A DNA stretch of 64,000 nucleotides from Streptomyces sp. NBC_01451 (GCF_036227485.1 NZ_CP109479.1:1426001-1490000); one strand, 5' to 3'; positions 36,578-44,551 are shown, numbered from the stretch's first letter. Notes: generated from the letters alone by a model not told the origin. Program-made: numbers and translations.

Positions 36578-37125
36578 GAGGAGACCGCCGCGTTGAGCGT
36601 CCCGTCGAGCGTCTCGTTCGGCGTCTCCTCGGGCGTCTGCTTCGGCATTCCGTTCGGCGCCCCGTCGAGGAGGGAGCCCAGCCGGGATGGGCTCATTCGT
36701 CCGTACAGCCGTCCGTTCGCCTCGACTGCCGGCCCGAGCGCGCAGTTGCCCAGGCAGAAGACCTGTTCGACGGTGACAGCACCGTCCGCCGAGGTCTCGC
36801 CCAGGGTCAGTCCACTCTCGCGCGCGTAGCTCACGAGGCGGTCGGCGCCCAGGGACTGGCAGGCCTCGGCCCGGCAGATGCGCACCGTGGTGCGACCCGC
36901 GGGCTCACGGCGGAAGTCGTGGTAGAAGGTCACCACTCCGTGGACGTCCGCCCTGGAGAGGTTGAGTCCGTCGGCGAGCACCGGTATCGCCTCCTGCGGC
37001 ACATGGCCCAACTCGGCCTGGACCGCGTGCAGTACGGGCAGCAGCGCGCCGCGCTGATCCCGGTGGTCGGCCACCACTCGCCGGACCACGCTCTCGACCG
37101 ACATGTCACTCCCGCTGGTCGTCAT
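36574..37125 (-). CDS. fdsG: Formate dehydrogenase gamma subunit ([2Fe-2S], NuoE-like)
   Basis: This 183-aa NuoE-type subunit carries a [2Fe-2S] cluster held by four Cys in CRAEACQ and CLGNCALGP, within a thioredoxin-like fold, and assists electron flow to NAD+ with FdsB. The N-terminal helices (LLPVLHAVQAELGHVPQEAI) are typical. The C-terminal 25 residues (PNGMPKQTPEETPNETLDG) are a Thr/Pro/Glu-rich tail absent from most homologues. The ATG at 37125 has GCGGAG upstream. It is the first gene of fdsGBAD and divergent from the second FCD regulator, with two operators between them. No fdhD sulfurtransferase gene is in the window, although such enzymes need one. Confidence 0.92.
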   Translation of the reverse strand: MTTSGSDMSVESVVRRVVADHRDQRGALLPVLHAVQAELGHVPQEAIPVLADGLNLSRADVHGVVTFYHDFRREPAGRTTVRICRAEACQSLGADRLVSYARESGLTLGETSADGAVTVEQVFCLGNCALGPAVEANGRLYGRMSPSRLGSLLDGAPNGMPKQTPEETPNETLDGTLNAAVSS

Positions 37126-37197
37126 GATCGCTCCGCCTTCCGTCACGCGGGTCCCCCGGCGTCCCGGGCGAGGGGTCAGGAGACTGAGACAATACCC

Positions 37198-37218
37198 CAT
37201 ACAGGCTTCTGTATACAG
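37198..37218. promoter_or_regulatory. FCD-type operator between fdsG and the second GntR gene (site 1)
   Basis: CATACAG-gctt-CTGTATACAG is a near-perfect palindrome with a 4-nt spacer, 73-93 nt upstream of fdsG. Confidence 0.6.
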
Positions 37219-37277
37219 ACGACAGTCAACAACACGCCTCGCGATTGACCCCTACGATCAACCTGCCACGCCATGTT

Positions 37278-37297
37278 GCATACCAAAACCTGTATGC
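37278..37297. promoter_or_regulatory. FCD-type operator between fdsG and the second GntR gene (site 2)
   Basis: GCATAC and GTATGC form a perfect 6-8-6 inverted repeat, 83-102 nt upstream of the regulator ATG. This suggests autoregulation and joint control of fds. Confidence 0.55.
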
Positions 37298-37379
37298 TGA
37301 AACCGTCGTCGGCAACCCCCTCGGCGGCCACCTCTTGGCAAAAGCCGTCGGTCCGGCGGCAGAGCAGAACGGGACAATC

Positions 37380-38069
37380 ATGCGCGAGGCACTCACGGCC
37401 GCAGCGTCCCGGCGCGTCACCCGCCCGGCACCGCTCCGCCAGGCCGTGTACGACGCCCTGACCGAACTGATCGTCAGTGGCTCCCTCAAGCCCGGTCAGC
37501 ACCTGGTCGAGGCCGAGCTCGCCGAGCACCTCGGAGTCAGCCGACAGCCGGTCCGGGAGGCTCTCCAGCGGCTCCAGACCGCCGGCTGGGTCGACCTGCG
37601 GCCCGCGCAGGGCGCCTTCGTCCACTCCCCCACCGAGGAGGAGGCCGCCCAGCTCCTCGGCGTCCGTTCGGTGCTGGAGACCTACTCGGCCCAGCTCGCC
37701 GCCCGCAACGCGACCCCCGAGGACGTCGAGCGCCTCTGCGAGCTCCAGTCCCAGGGCGTCGACGCTCTCGCCGCCGGCGACGTCGAGCGCCTGGTCGCGG
37801 CCAACACCGCCCTGCACGCGTGTGTCACGTCCGTGGCCGCCAACGACGTACTGGCCGAGATGCTCGCGCAGGTGGGCCAGAAGGTGCGCTGGTACTACAC
37901 GCCCATCGCCAAGCCCCGCGGCAAGGAGGCGTGGAACGAGCACACCCAGCTCATCAAGGCCATCGCCAAGGGCGACGCGGACCGTGCGGGCGAGGTCATG
38001 CGCAAGCACACGGAACGCACGACCGACTTCTACCGCAGACAGCTCGCCGCCGGAGCGGGCCAGGACTGA
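37380..38069 (+). CDS. GntR-family regulator, FCD subfamily (second copy)
   Basis: This 229-aa protein has a winged-helix domain with YDALTELIVSGSLKPGQH and the recognition helix VSRQPVREALQRLQTAGWVD, almost identical in that segment to the regulator at 23360, then an FCD domain (NTALHACVTSVAAND; NEHTQLIKAI; RKHTERTTDF). The near identity of the recognition helices implies that both read the same operators. It is divergent from fdsG with two CATACAG-type palindromes between, and is likely autoregulated and in control of formate dehydrogenase. The ligand may be oxalate, glyoxylate or an acyl-CoA, inferred from context. Confidence 0.9.
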   Translation: MREALTAAASRRVTRPAPLRQAVYDALTELIVSGSLKPGQHLVEAELAEHLGVSRQPVREALQRLQTAGWVDLRPAQGAFVHSPTEEEAAQLLGVRSVLETYSAQLAARNATPEDVERLCELQSQGVDALAAGDVERLVAANTALHACVTSVAANDVLAEMLAQVGQKVRWYYTPIAKPRGKEAWNEHTQLIKAIAKGDADRAGEVMRKHTERTTDFYRRQLAAGAGQD

Positions 38070-38137
38070 CGTCCGCGGAAGCACGAACAGGCGCTCTGCG
38101 GCCTGGAGTTCACGAGCCGTACCTCAGGGGCCGGAAC

Positions 38138-38944
38138 TCAGGAAACCCAGGTCCCGGACGGGACGAGGGAGTCGGAGGGCCCAGCTCCGACAGCCGCGAG
38201 GTGGTGCACCTGCGTGCCCGCGGCGTCCCGCAGCCCGAGCAGCCACGGCAGGACCGTGCGCAGCACGATGTCACGCCCGCCGCCGTCCGGACCGAGCCGC
38301 GCGTCGGCGGGCACCAGCACCGGGTCGGCGAACACCGTGGACGTGGCGCTGCCCGGCGGTCCGGAGGCGTCGGGCCGGGCCGGCACGAAGAGGTCCGGGG
38401 CGTGCGCCGGAACCCCCCACAGGCTCAGGCCGTCCGGCGCACCGAGCGGCCGGGAGGACCAGACGTAGCTGTCGGCCTCCCCCGCCGCGACCACCCGGCG
38501 CTTACGGGCCCGGAGGGCAACCACTCCACCGGAGCGAACCGCTGTGCGGCGCGGCACGAGCAGGTGGGCCGCCGGATCCTGCTCGGCGGCGTCGTCCTCC
38601 ACGTCCTCCATGAGGGCAAGGCTGGCGAGATGACGTCCGGCGGCGATCTCGGCACGCACCCATGGGCTGCCGTAGGGCTCGATGACGGCGACCGCCGTGT
38701 AGTGGGACCGGAGCACGGCCGCCGTCGCCGGGCAGACCCGCTCGGTCCGGGCCACCACTTCGGCGGCCTCCGGGAGACCGAGCCCGGCACCGCCGAACTC
38801 GGTGGAGACGGTGAGCCCCAGCAGTCCGGTGGCCCCGAAGGCCGTCACCGCACCACGGGGGAACCTGCCTTCCGTACTGGTGACTTGGGCGCAGGGTGCG
38901 ACGGCCCGGGTCAGGACGTCGGCGAGAGCTGTGCGGTAGGACAC
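38138..38944 (-). CDS. Short acyl-CoA dehydrogenase-like protein lacking the C-terminal domain
   Basis: This 268-aa protein resembles the N-terminal helical and middle beta domains of acyl-CoA dehydrogenases (FGATGLLGLTVSTEFGGAGL; PATAAVLRSHYTAVAVIEPYG; GRHLASLALMED). The C-terminal helical domain with the catalytic Glu is absent, and the usual length is about 380 aa, so dehydrogenase activity is doubtful. It could bind an acyl-CoA ligand. GAGGGGG lies 7 nt before the GTG. The best oxalate-island operator, a 20-bp palindrome, is 25 nt upstream, so the gene is probably a real member of the regulon rather than a random relic. Confidence 0.7.
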   Translation of the reverse strand: MSYRTALADVLTRAVAPCAQVTSTEGRFPRGAVTAFGATGLLGLTVSTEFGGAGLGLPEAAEVVARTERVCPATAAVLRSHYTAVAVIEPYGSPWVRAEIAAGRHLASLALMEDVEDDAAEQDPAAHLLVPRRTAVRSGGVVALRARKRRVVAAGEADSYVWSSRPLGAPDGLSLWGVPAHAPDLFVPARPDASGPPGSATSTVFADPVLVPADARLGPDGGGRDIVLRTVLPWLLGLRDAAGTQVHHLAAVGAGPSDSLVPSGTWVS

Positions 38945-38968
38945 GGAGGGACCCCCTCGAAGTAATTG

Positions 38969-38988
38969 CATACAGTATTCTGTACGCC
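38969..38988. promoter_or_regulatory. 20-bp FCD-type operator upstream of the ACAD-like gene
   Basis: GCATACAG-TATT-CTGTACGC has 8-bp arms with a single mismatch, the cleanest example of the shared motif. It lies 25-44 nt upstream of the GTG start, where bound protein would block transcription or initiation. Confidence 0.65.
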
Positions 38989-39209
38989 GACAGTGGGCAC
39001 CAGGGGGCGGTGGCGAAATTTCCGCGACCGGTGTCCGCCCGGCGGGCGCCTCGGGGACCCCGACCGCGCCGCGGAACTCACGCACCGGCACACCTTCGGC
39101 ACCACGGTGTGGACCGACGTCCACCGCGAGCGGCTCGCCGCGCCGGCCGACCGGAGCGCATGACGCCGAGGGCGGCGGCGCGGGCAGGGATGGAGGTCGG
39201 AGGGTGGGC

Positions 39210-39737
39210 TCAGGCCCTCGGGTCGATCTCCCGCAGCAGACCGGTCGTCACGTCGAAGACGAAGCCCCGGACGTCGTCCGTGTGCGGCAGGAACGGTGAG
39301 GTGCGCACGCGCTGCATGGACTGCCGTACGTCCTGCTCGACGTCCCGGAAGGCCTCCACCGCCCATGCCGGGCGCTGTCCGACCTCCAGTTCCAGTTCGT
39401 GCCGGAAGTCCTCGGTGAGGGTCTGGAGACCGCATCCGGTGTGGTGGATGAGGACAACACTGCGGGTGCCGAGCGCTCGCTGACTGATCGTCAGGGAACG
39501 GATGGTGTCGTCGGTGACGACGCCGCCGGCGTTGCGGACGGTGTGGCAGTCGCCCAACTCCAGCCCGAGGGCGGCGTGCAGGTCGATACGGGCGTCCATG
39601 CAGGCCACGACCGCCACCTGGAGTACGGGACGGGCGTCCATTCCCGGGTCGGCGAAACCTGCGGCGTACGCGCGGTTGGACTCGACGAGGCGGTCGGTGA
39701 CCGTCTGCCCGGCGAGACGGGGTGCGTGGGTCGACAT
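39210..39737 (-). CDS. Beta-class carbonic anhydrase
   Basis: This 175-aa zinc enzyme interconverts CO2 and bicarbonate. The zinc ligands are Cys46 in ACMDAR (with Asp48/Arg50 dyad), His99 and Cys102 in HHTGCG. The size fits small actinobacterial beta-CAs. It stands between the ACAD-like gene and an frc copy, in an island that releases CO2 at both oxalyl-CoA decarboxylase and formate dehydrogenase, so local CO2 hydration or pH control is a sensible role. It is transcribed in the same direction as frc copy 2, whose stop is 109 nt upstream of its ATG. Confidence 0.92.
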   Translation of the reverse strand: MSTHAPRLAGQTVTDRLVESNRAYAAGFADPGMDARPVLQVAVVACMDARIDLHAALGLELGDCHTVRNAGGVVTDDTIRSLTISQRALGTRSVVLIHHTGCGLQTLTEDFRHELELEVGQRPAWAVEAFRDVEQDVRQSMQRVRTSPFLPHTDDVRGFVFDVTTGLLREIDPRA

Positions 39738-39846
39738 GCTGGGCTACCTCACTCCGGTCGGATGCGAACGGGAGCCGTCCCGGGCGAGGATGCGGTGGTC
39801 CGCGCCTCGCCCGGGACGGAGTGGTTGCGGCGTCGGCCGCCGTCGG

Positions 39847-41076
39847 TCAGATCACGCCCTGCGCCCTGAGATACGGCAACTCGTTTTCTTCGAGGCCGAG
39901 TTCGTTGATGAGGATCTGTTCGGTGTGTTCGCCCAGGAGGGGCGGGGTGGTGATGTGGGTGGGGGAGTCGGAGAGTTTGAGGGGGTTGCCGACCGTGGTG
40001 AACGGGCCGCGCTCGGGATGATCGACGGTGACGATCATGTCGTTGGCGGCGAGGGAGACGTCCTCGATGATCTCTCTCGTGGACAGGATCGGGCCGCACG
40101 GGATGCTGTATGCGTTCAGCTGTTCCAGGACCTGCCATTTCGGCAGGGCGGATGTCCACTCCTCGATCAGCTGGAACATCTTCGCCAGCTTCGGCAGGCG
40201 TGCTTCGGGGGTGGCCCAGCCGGGATCGTCGGCGAGTTCCGGGCGGCCGATCAACGTGGCCAGGGGACGCCAGCCGGGCGGCTGGACGATCACGTACACG
40301 TAGTCGTTGGGCCCGCCGGGCGCGCATCGCACGGCCCAGCCCGGCTGTCCGCCGCCCGAGGCGTTCCCGGAACGGGGTACCTCGTCCCCGAAGTCCTGGG
40401 CCGGGTACTCCGCCAACGGGCCGTGCCGCAGCCGTTGTTGGTCACGCAGTTTCACCCGGCACAGGTTCAGCACCGCGTGCTGCATCGCCACGTTGACGCG
40501 CTGGCCCCGGCCCGTCGACTCCCGCTGGAACAACGCGGCCAGGATCCCGGCCACCGCATGGACACCGGTGCCCGAGTCCCCGATCTGTGCCCCCGTCGCC
40601 ATCGGCGGCCCGTCCTGGAACCCGGTGGTCGCCATCGACCCGCCCATCGCCTGCGCCACCACCTCGTACGCCTTGAAACCGGTGTACGGGCCCTCCCCGA
40701 ACCCCTTGATCGACGCGTACACGATCCGGGGATTGATCTCCCTGATCCGTTCCCAGGTGAAACCCATCCGTTCCACCGCACCCGGCCCGAAATTCTCCAC
40801 CATCACATCCGAACACCGGATCAGCCCGGTCAGGATCTCCCGGCCCCGCTCCGACTTCGTGTTCAACGTGACACTGCGCTTGTTGCAGTTCAGCATCGTG
40901 AAATACAACGAATCCACACCCGGCACATCCCGCAACTGACCCCGCGTGACATCCCCGCCCGGCGCCTCCACCTTCACCACATCCGCACCCAGCCACGCCA
41001 GCAACTGCGTCGCCGACGGACCCGACTGCACATGCGTCATATCCAGGACACGAATCCCCTCAAGAGCCTTGGCCAT
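39847..41076 (-). CDS. frc: Formyl-CoA:oxalate CoA-transferase family protein (copy 2)
   Basis: This 409-aa class III CoA-transferase has catalytic Asp167 in GAQIGDSGTGVH and the glycine loop GNASGGGQPGW (three Gly where copy 1 has four). Substrate is oxalate or a related acid, by analogy and location. The gene is a near-exact inverted duplicate of copy 3: 1186 nt, from just inside the start codon to codon 396 or so, match without gaps, and only the last 13 residues differ (copy 2 ends in LRAQGVI). It lies 85 nt downstream of the aldehyde dehydrogenase gene, with a strong hairpin between. Confidence 0.88.
   Translation of the reverse strand: MAKALEGIRVLDMTHVQSGPSATQLLAWLGADVVKVEAPGGDVTRGQLRDVPGVDSLYFTMLNCNKRSVTLNTKSERGREILTGLIRCSDVMVENFGPGAVERMGFTWERIREINPRIVYASIKGFGEGPYTGFKAYEVVAQAMGGSMATTGFQDGPPMATGAQIGDSGTGVHAVAGILAALFQRESTGRGQRVNVAMQHAVLNLCRVKLRDQQRLRHGPLAEYPAQDFGDEVPRSGNASGGGQPGWAVRCAPGGPNDYVYVIVQPPGWRPLATLIGRPELADDPGWATPEARLPKLAKMFQLIEEWTSALPKWQVLEQLNAYSIPCGPILSTREIIEDVSLAANDMIVTVDHPERGPFTTVGNPLKLSDSPTHITTPPLLGEHTEQILINELGLEENELPYLRAQGVI
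39889..41074 (-). repeat. Inverted repeat arm 1 (frc copy 2)
   Basis: This 1186-nt arm matches 43287-44472 in inverted orientation with no indels. Every stretch I compared base by base was identical, and the encoded proteins agree throughout the arm. The spacer is about 2.2 kb. Confidence 0.85.
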
Positions 41077-41124
41077 GATCGCCACCTCACTTCCACGTCG
41101 ACGTGTGTGCACGCGATGTCCGGA

Positions 41125-41152
41125 GGGCGGCGCCCCCGCAAGGGCGCCGCCC
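41125..41152 (-). terminator. Hairpin between the aldehyde dehydrogenase gene and frc copy 2
   Basis: GGGCGGCGCCC and GGGCGCCGCCC form a perfect 11-bp stem with a 6-nt loop, 10 nt past the aldehyde dehydrogenase stop. It may end that transcript or lower expression of frc copy 2. Confidence 0.6.
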
Positions 41153-41161
41153 GGCCGCCGG

Positions 41162-42718
41162 TCACGGCATGTGCTGGTACTCCGGGAAGTTCCCGGGCAG
41201 CCGCTCGCCCGCCGGTCCCCGGGTCACGGCGCGCACCAACAGCTCGCCGCCGACGAACGCGCCGCGCCAGGACGCGCCGAACCCGCCGAACAGTTCGTCG
41301 CGGTCACCCCTCGAACGCGGCTTGCCATGGCCGACCTTGAACGCGCGGATCTGTGGGGCGAGCCGGTCGAAGGTGGCCCGGTCGTCGGTGGACAGGGTGG
41401 CCACGAGCGCGCCGTTGGAGGCGTTCATCGCGGCCAGCAGTTCCGCCTCCGTGTCGACCAGGACGATGGTGTCGACCGGCCCGAACGGCTCCGCGTGATG
41501 CAGCGGCGAGGACGGCGGCGGCCCCAGGAGCGTGACCGGTTGGACGTACGCCGAGGTGTCCTGGCCGGGCAGGAAGCGGGCCTCGGCCTCGCTGGCGCGG
41601 TGCAGGGGAACCGCGCCTCGGGCGACGGCCTCGGCGACCTGGTCGTGGAGTTCCTTCGCCTTGGCCGCGTTGATGACGGGCCCGAAGTCGAGTGCCGGGT
41701 AGGGGTCGTCGGCCTTCTCGACGGCGAGCGGGTGTCCGACGCGCAGGGTGCGCACCGCCGGAAGGTATGCCGCCAGGAACTCGTCGAACAGCTGCCGCTG
41801 GACGACGAAGCGCGGGTAGGCCGTGCAGCGCTGCTTGCCGTAGTCGAAGAGCTTGGGCACGACGGCCTTGAGGGCGTCCCAGTCCGAGTAGTTCCAGACG
41901 CCCCAGGTGTTGAGCCCTTCCTGTTCGAGGATGTGACGTTTACCCAGGTCGGCGACCGCGGTGGCCACCGCGGCGCCGGTGTCGCGACCGCCGACGAAGG
42001 AGACGCAGCCGATCTCGGGCGCCCGCACCAGCGCCTCGGACAGCTCTCCCCCGCTGCCGCTGACGAGGGTGACGGGAATCCCCTCACGGGCGGCGAGCGC
42101 ACAGGCCAGGGTCAGGCAGGCGACACCGCCGTCGGTGGGGGTCTTGGCGATGACCGCGTTGCCCGCCAGTGCCTGTACGAGCATCGCGTGAACGAGCACG
42201 CTCATCGGGTAGTTCCAGCTGGCGATGTTGGACACCGGGCCGTCCAGCGGCACCCGGTCGGCGACCATCGGCTCGATGCCGTCGACGTACCAGCGCACAC
42301 CGTCGATGGCCCGGTCGACGTCCGCCTGCGCGAGCCGCCACGGCTTGCCGATCTCCCAGACGAGCAGGAGTGCGAGGAGTTCGCGGTGCTGGGTGAGGGC
42401 GTCGAGGGTGGCCGCGACGCGGGCCCTGCGTTCGGGGAGCGGGACGTGCCGCCAGGCGCGGTGCTGGTCGAGCGAGGCGCGTACGGCGTGGTGGGCTGCG
42501 TCCCGGTCCAGGCGCGGCGGGCCGGCGATCGGGCTGCCGTCGACGGGGCTGGTCGCGGGCAGGGCGCGGCCGTCGGCCTGCCAGGCGGAGTTCCAGAGGT
42601 TGAGGACGCGGTCGTCGCGGAACGCCTCGGGGGCGACGGCGAGGCATCGCTGCCAGGCGTCGGTCCAGGACGTACCGGACTTCACCACGAGGTGGGTGGA
42701 GTTGAGGGTGGTGGTCAT
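41162..42718 (-). CDS. Aldehyde dehydrogenase family protein
   Basis: This 518-aa NAD(P)-dependent aldehyde dehydrogenase has SNIASWNYPMSVLVHAML in the cofactor-binding region, the general-base Glu in HILEQEGLNTWGVWN, and the catalytic Cys in YGKQRCTAYPRF. The C-terminal GGFGASWRGAFVGGELLVR is also typical. It belongs to a less common branch: the residues around the Glu differ from the usual ELGGK. In this island a C2 substrate such as glyoxylate (to oxalate) is plausible, but sequence cannot prove it. Its leader contains a GGGTGT hexamer array, and it lies inside the loop of the frc inverted repeat. Confidence 0.85.
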   Translation of the reverse strand: MTTTLNSTHLVVKSGTSWTDAWQRCLAVAPEAFRDDRVLNLWNSAWQADGRALPATSPVDGSPIAGPPRLDRDAAHHAVRASLDQHRAWRHVPLPERRARVAATLDALTQHRELLALLLVWEIGKPWRLAQADVDRAIDGVRWYVDGIEPMVADRVPLDGPVSNIASWNYPMSVLVHAMLVQALAGNAVIAKTPTDGGVACLTLACALAAREGIPVTLVSGSGGELSEALVRAPEIGCVSFVGGRDTGAAVATAVADLGKRHILEQEGLNTWGVWNYSDWDALKAVVPKLFDYGKQRCTAYPRFVVQRQLFDEFLAAYLPAVRTLRVGHPLAVEKADDPYPALDFGPVINAAKAKELHDQVAEAVARGAVPLHRASEAEARFLPGQDTSAYVQPVTLLGPPPSSPLHHAEPFGPVDTIVLVDTEAELLAAMNASNGALVATLSTDDRATFDRLAPQIRAFKVGHGKPRSRGDRDELFGGFGASWRGAFVGGELLVRAVTRGPAGERLPGNFPEYQHMP

Positions 42719-42754
42719 TCGGTGTCTCCGCTCTCGGTGCACAGTCGGGGGCGG

Positions 42755-42796
42755 GGGTCTGGGTCTGGGTGTGGGTGTGGGTGTGGGTGTGGGTGT
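42755..42796. repeat. GGGTCT/GGGTGT hexamer array
   Basis: Two GGGTCT and five GGGTGT units stand in tandem, followed by six G, in the leader of the aldehyde dehydrogenase gene 37 nt upstream of its ATG. The plus strand has eight runs of three or more G and could form a G-quadruplex; the array could also vary in copy number. Confidence 0.85.
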
Positions 42797-42858
42797 GGGG
42801 GGCGGGCGCGAGGGGGCAGGAGCGTGGTGGCGCCGGTCGGTCCGGTGGTCACCGCCTG

Positions 42859-43116
42859 TCAGCCGTGGGTGGTGTCACCGTCGGCTGCCGGCGGGGCGAG
42901 CGCGCTGCGGGCCGTCCCGGTCGGGGTGTTTCCCGCCGGGGCGCCGACCGTCTCCAGCGCCTTCTTCTTCGACTGCGCCGGGCCCGCCGGGGACGTCGAC
43001 GAACTCCGACCCGACATCCGGGTCGGCGAGGAAGCCGTACAGCCCGTCGGCCATGCTCCGGGCCGGAACCCGCCGCCGATGCCGGGGAAGTTCGCGGGGA
43101 GGGCGACCAGGTCCAT
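42859..43116 (-). CDS. Small hypothetical protein, possibly frame-disrupted
   Basis: An 85-codon frame begins MDLVALPANFPGIGGGFRPG with GGGAG 7 nt before its ATG and is divergent from frc copy 3, with the CATACAG/CTGTATGC operator between. In the middle third the +1-shifted frame gives the more natural peptide MADGLYGFLADPDVGSEF with nearly pure G/C third positions. The original frame then resumes (KKKALETVGAPAGNTPTGTA). That looks like two compensating frameshifts in a once-intact gene, or a sequence error. I do not recognise the product. Confidence 0.4.
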   Translation of the reverse strand: MDLVALPANFPGIGGGFRPGAWPTGCTASSPTRMSGRSSSTSPAGPAQSKKKALETVGAPAGNTPTGTARSALAPPAADGDTTHG

Positions 43117-43187
43117 GATTCGGCTCCCGTCTTAAAAGTGCTGCACGCCCCCTGGACATCACCCATCGGATGCGGGATAACAATCTT

Positions 43188-43212
43188 CATACAGTATTCG
43201 TCGACTGTATGC
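43188..43212. promoter_or_regulatory. FCD-type operator upstream of frc copy 3
   Basis: CATACAG and CTGTATGC flank a 10-nt spacer, 70-94 nt upstream of the frc copy 3 GTG. The left side (CATACAGTATTC) equals the operator at 38969 over 12 bases, as if 5-6 extra bases had widened the spacer. Confidence 0.55.
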
Positions 43213-43281
43213 AATGTGCCAAGCACTACCCAGGATCGGCGCCACCAGGACGTTCGAGGCTACGGACAAGCGAGGTGACCT

Positions 43282-44514
43282 GTGACGGCCAAGGCTCTTG
43301 AGGGGATTCGTGTCCTGGATATGACGCATGTGCAGTCGGGTCCGTCGGCGACGCAGTTGCTGGCGTGGCTGGGTGCGGATGTGGTGAAGGTGGAGGCGCC
43401 GGGCGGGGATGTCACGCGGGGTCAGTTGCGGGATGTGCCGGGTGTGGATTCGTTGTATTTCACGATGCTGAACTGCAACAAGCGCAGTGTCACGTTGAAC
43501 ACGAAGTCGGAGCGGGGCCGGGAGATCCTGACCGGGCTGATCCGGTGTTCGGATGTGATGGTGGAGAATTTCGGGCCGGGTGCGGTGGAACGGATGGGTT
43601 TCACCTGGGAACGGATCAGGGAGATCAATCCCCGGATCGTGTACGCGTCGATCAAGGGGTTCGGGGAGGGCCCGTACACCGGTTTCAAGGCGTACGAGGT
43701 GGTGGCGCAGGCGATGGGCGGGTCGATGGCGACCACCGGGTTCCAGGACGGGCCGCCGATGGCGACGGGGGCACAGATCGGGGACTCGGGCACCGGTGTC
43801 CATGCGGTGGCCGGGATCCTGGCCGCGTTGTTCCAGCGGGAGTCGACGGGCCGGGGCCAGCGCGTCAACGTGGCGATGCAGCACGCGGTGCTGAACCTGT
43901 GCCGGGTGAAACTGCGTGACCAACAACGGCTGCGGCACGGCCCGTTGGCGGAGTACCCGGCCCAGGACTTCGGGGACGAGGTACCCCGTTCCGGGAACGC
44001 CTCGGGCGGCGGACAGCCGGGCTGGGCCGTGCGATGCGCGCCCGGCGGGCCCAACGACTACGTGTACGTGATCGTCCAGCCGCCCGGCTGGCGTCCCCTG
44101 GCCACGTTGATCGGCCGCCCGGAACTCGCCGACGATCCCGGCTGGGCCACCCCCGAAGCACGCCTGCCGAAGCTGGCGAAGATGTTCCAGCTGATCGAGG
44201 AGTGGACATCCGCCCTGCCGAAATGGCAGGTCCTGGAACAGCTGAACGCATACAGCATCCCGTGCGGCCCGATCCTGTCCACGAGAGAGATCATCGAGGA
44301 CGTCTCCCTCGCCGCCAACGACATGATCGTCACCGTCGATCATCCCGAGCGCGGCCCGTTCACCACGGTCGGCAACCCCCTCAAACTCTCCGACTCCCCC
44401 ACCCACATCACCACCCCGCCCCTCCTGGGCGAACACACCGAACAGATCCTCATCAACGAACTCGGCCTCGAATACGAGGAACTGCGCCTGCTCAGGGCGA
44501 ACGGGGTGGTCTGA
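43282..44514 (+). CDS. frc: Formyl-CoA:oxalate CoA-transferase family protein (copy 3)
   Basis: This 410-aa protein starts at a GTG, with GAGGTGACC as ribosome site. It carries the same catalytic Asp (GAQIGDSGTGVH) and glycine loop as copy 2 and differs only in its first three and last 13 residues (it ends in LRANGVV). It is first in line before the two OxlT-like carriers, so it probably forms an uptake-and-activation unit with them, under the operator at 43188-43212. Substrate oxalate is inferred from the family and the neighbours. Confidence 0.88.
   Translation: MTAKALEGIRVLDMTHVQSGPSATQLLAWLGADVVKVEAPGGDVTRGQLRDVPGVDSLYFTMLNCNKRSVTLNTKSERGREILTGLIRCSDVMVENFGPGAVERMGFTWERIREINPRIVYASIKGFGEGPYTGFKAYEVVAQAMGGSMATTGFQDGPPMATGAQIGDSGTGVHAVAGILAALFQRESTGRGQRVNVAMQHAVLNLCRVKLRDQQRLRHGPLAEYPAQDFGDEVPRSGNASGGGQPGWAVRCAPGGPNDYVYVIVQPPGWRPLATLIGRPELADDPGWATPEARLPKLAKMFQLIEEWTSALPKWQVLEQLNAYSIPCGPILSTREIIEDVSLAANDMIVTVDHPERGPFTTVGNPLKLSDSPTHITTPPLLGEHTEQILINELGLEYEELRLLRANGVV
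43287..44472 (+). repeat. Inverted repeat arm 2 (frc copy 3)
   Basis: Partner of the 1186-nt arm at 39889-41074. Homology breaks sharply within the codons after GGCCTCGAA at the 3' end and at the start codon at the 5' end. Confidence 0.85.
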
Positions 44515-44530
44515 CATGGGGAGTTCGGAG

Positions 44531-44551
44531 CACGCACCACAAAGGTGCGTG
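44531..44551 (+). terminator. Hairpin between frc copy 3 and the first OxlT-like gene
   Basis: CACGCACC-ACAAA-GGTGCGTG is a perfect 8-bp stem, 17 nt past the frc stop. It could attenuate or protect the transcript between the genes. Confidence 0.5.

Noticed and set aside
38989..39209. Plus-strand open frame between the ACAD-like and carbonic anhydrase genes
   Set aside because: It begins inside the operator, lacks a ribosome site and has no similarity to a protein family I know.
40100..40116. CTGTATGC inside frc copy 2 (and its counterpart near 44247 in copy 3) as a further operator
   Set aside because: It lies in the coding sequence of both copies, encodes a conserved NAYSIP stretch, and has no partner half-site.
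42755..42802. Hexamer array as a CRISPR or terminal repeat
   Set aside because: Units are 6 nt without spacers and no cas genes are present; it is a simple tandem repeat.
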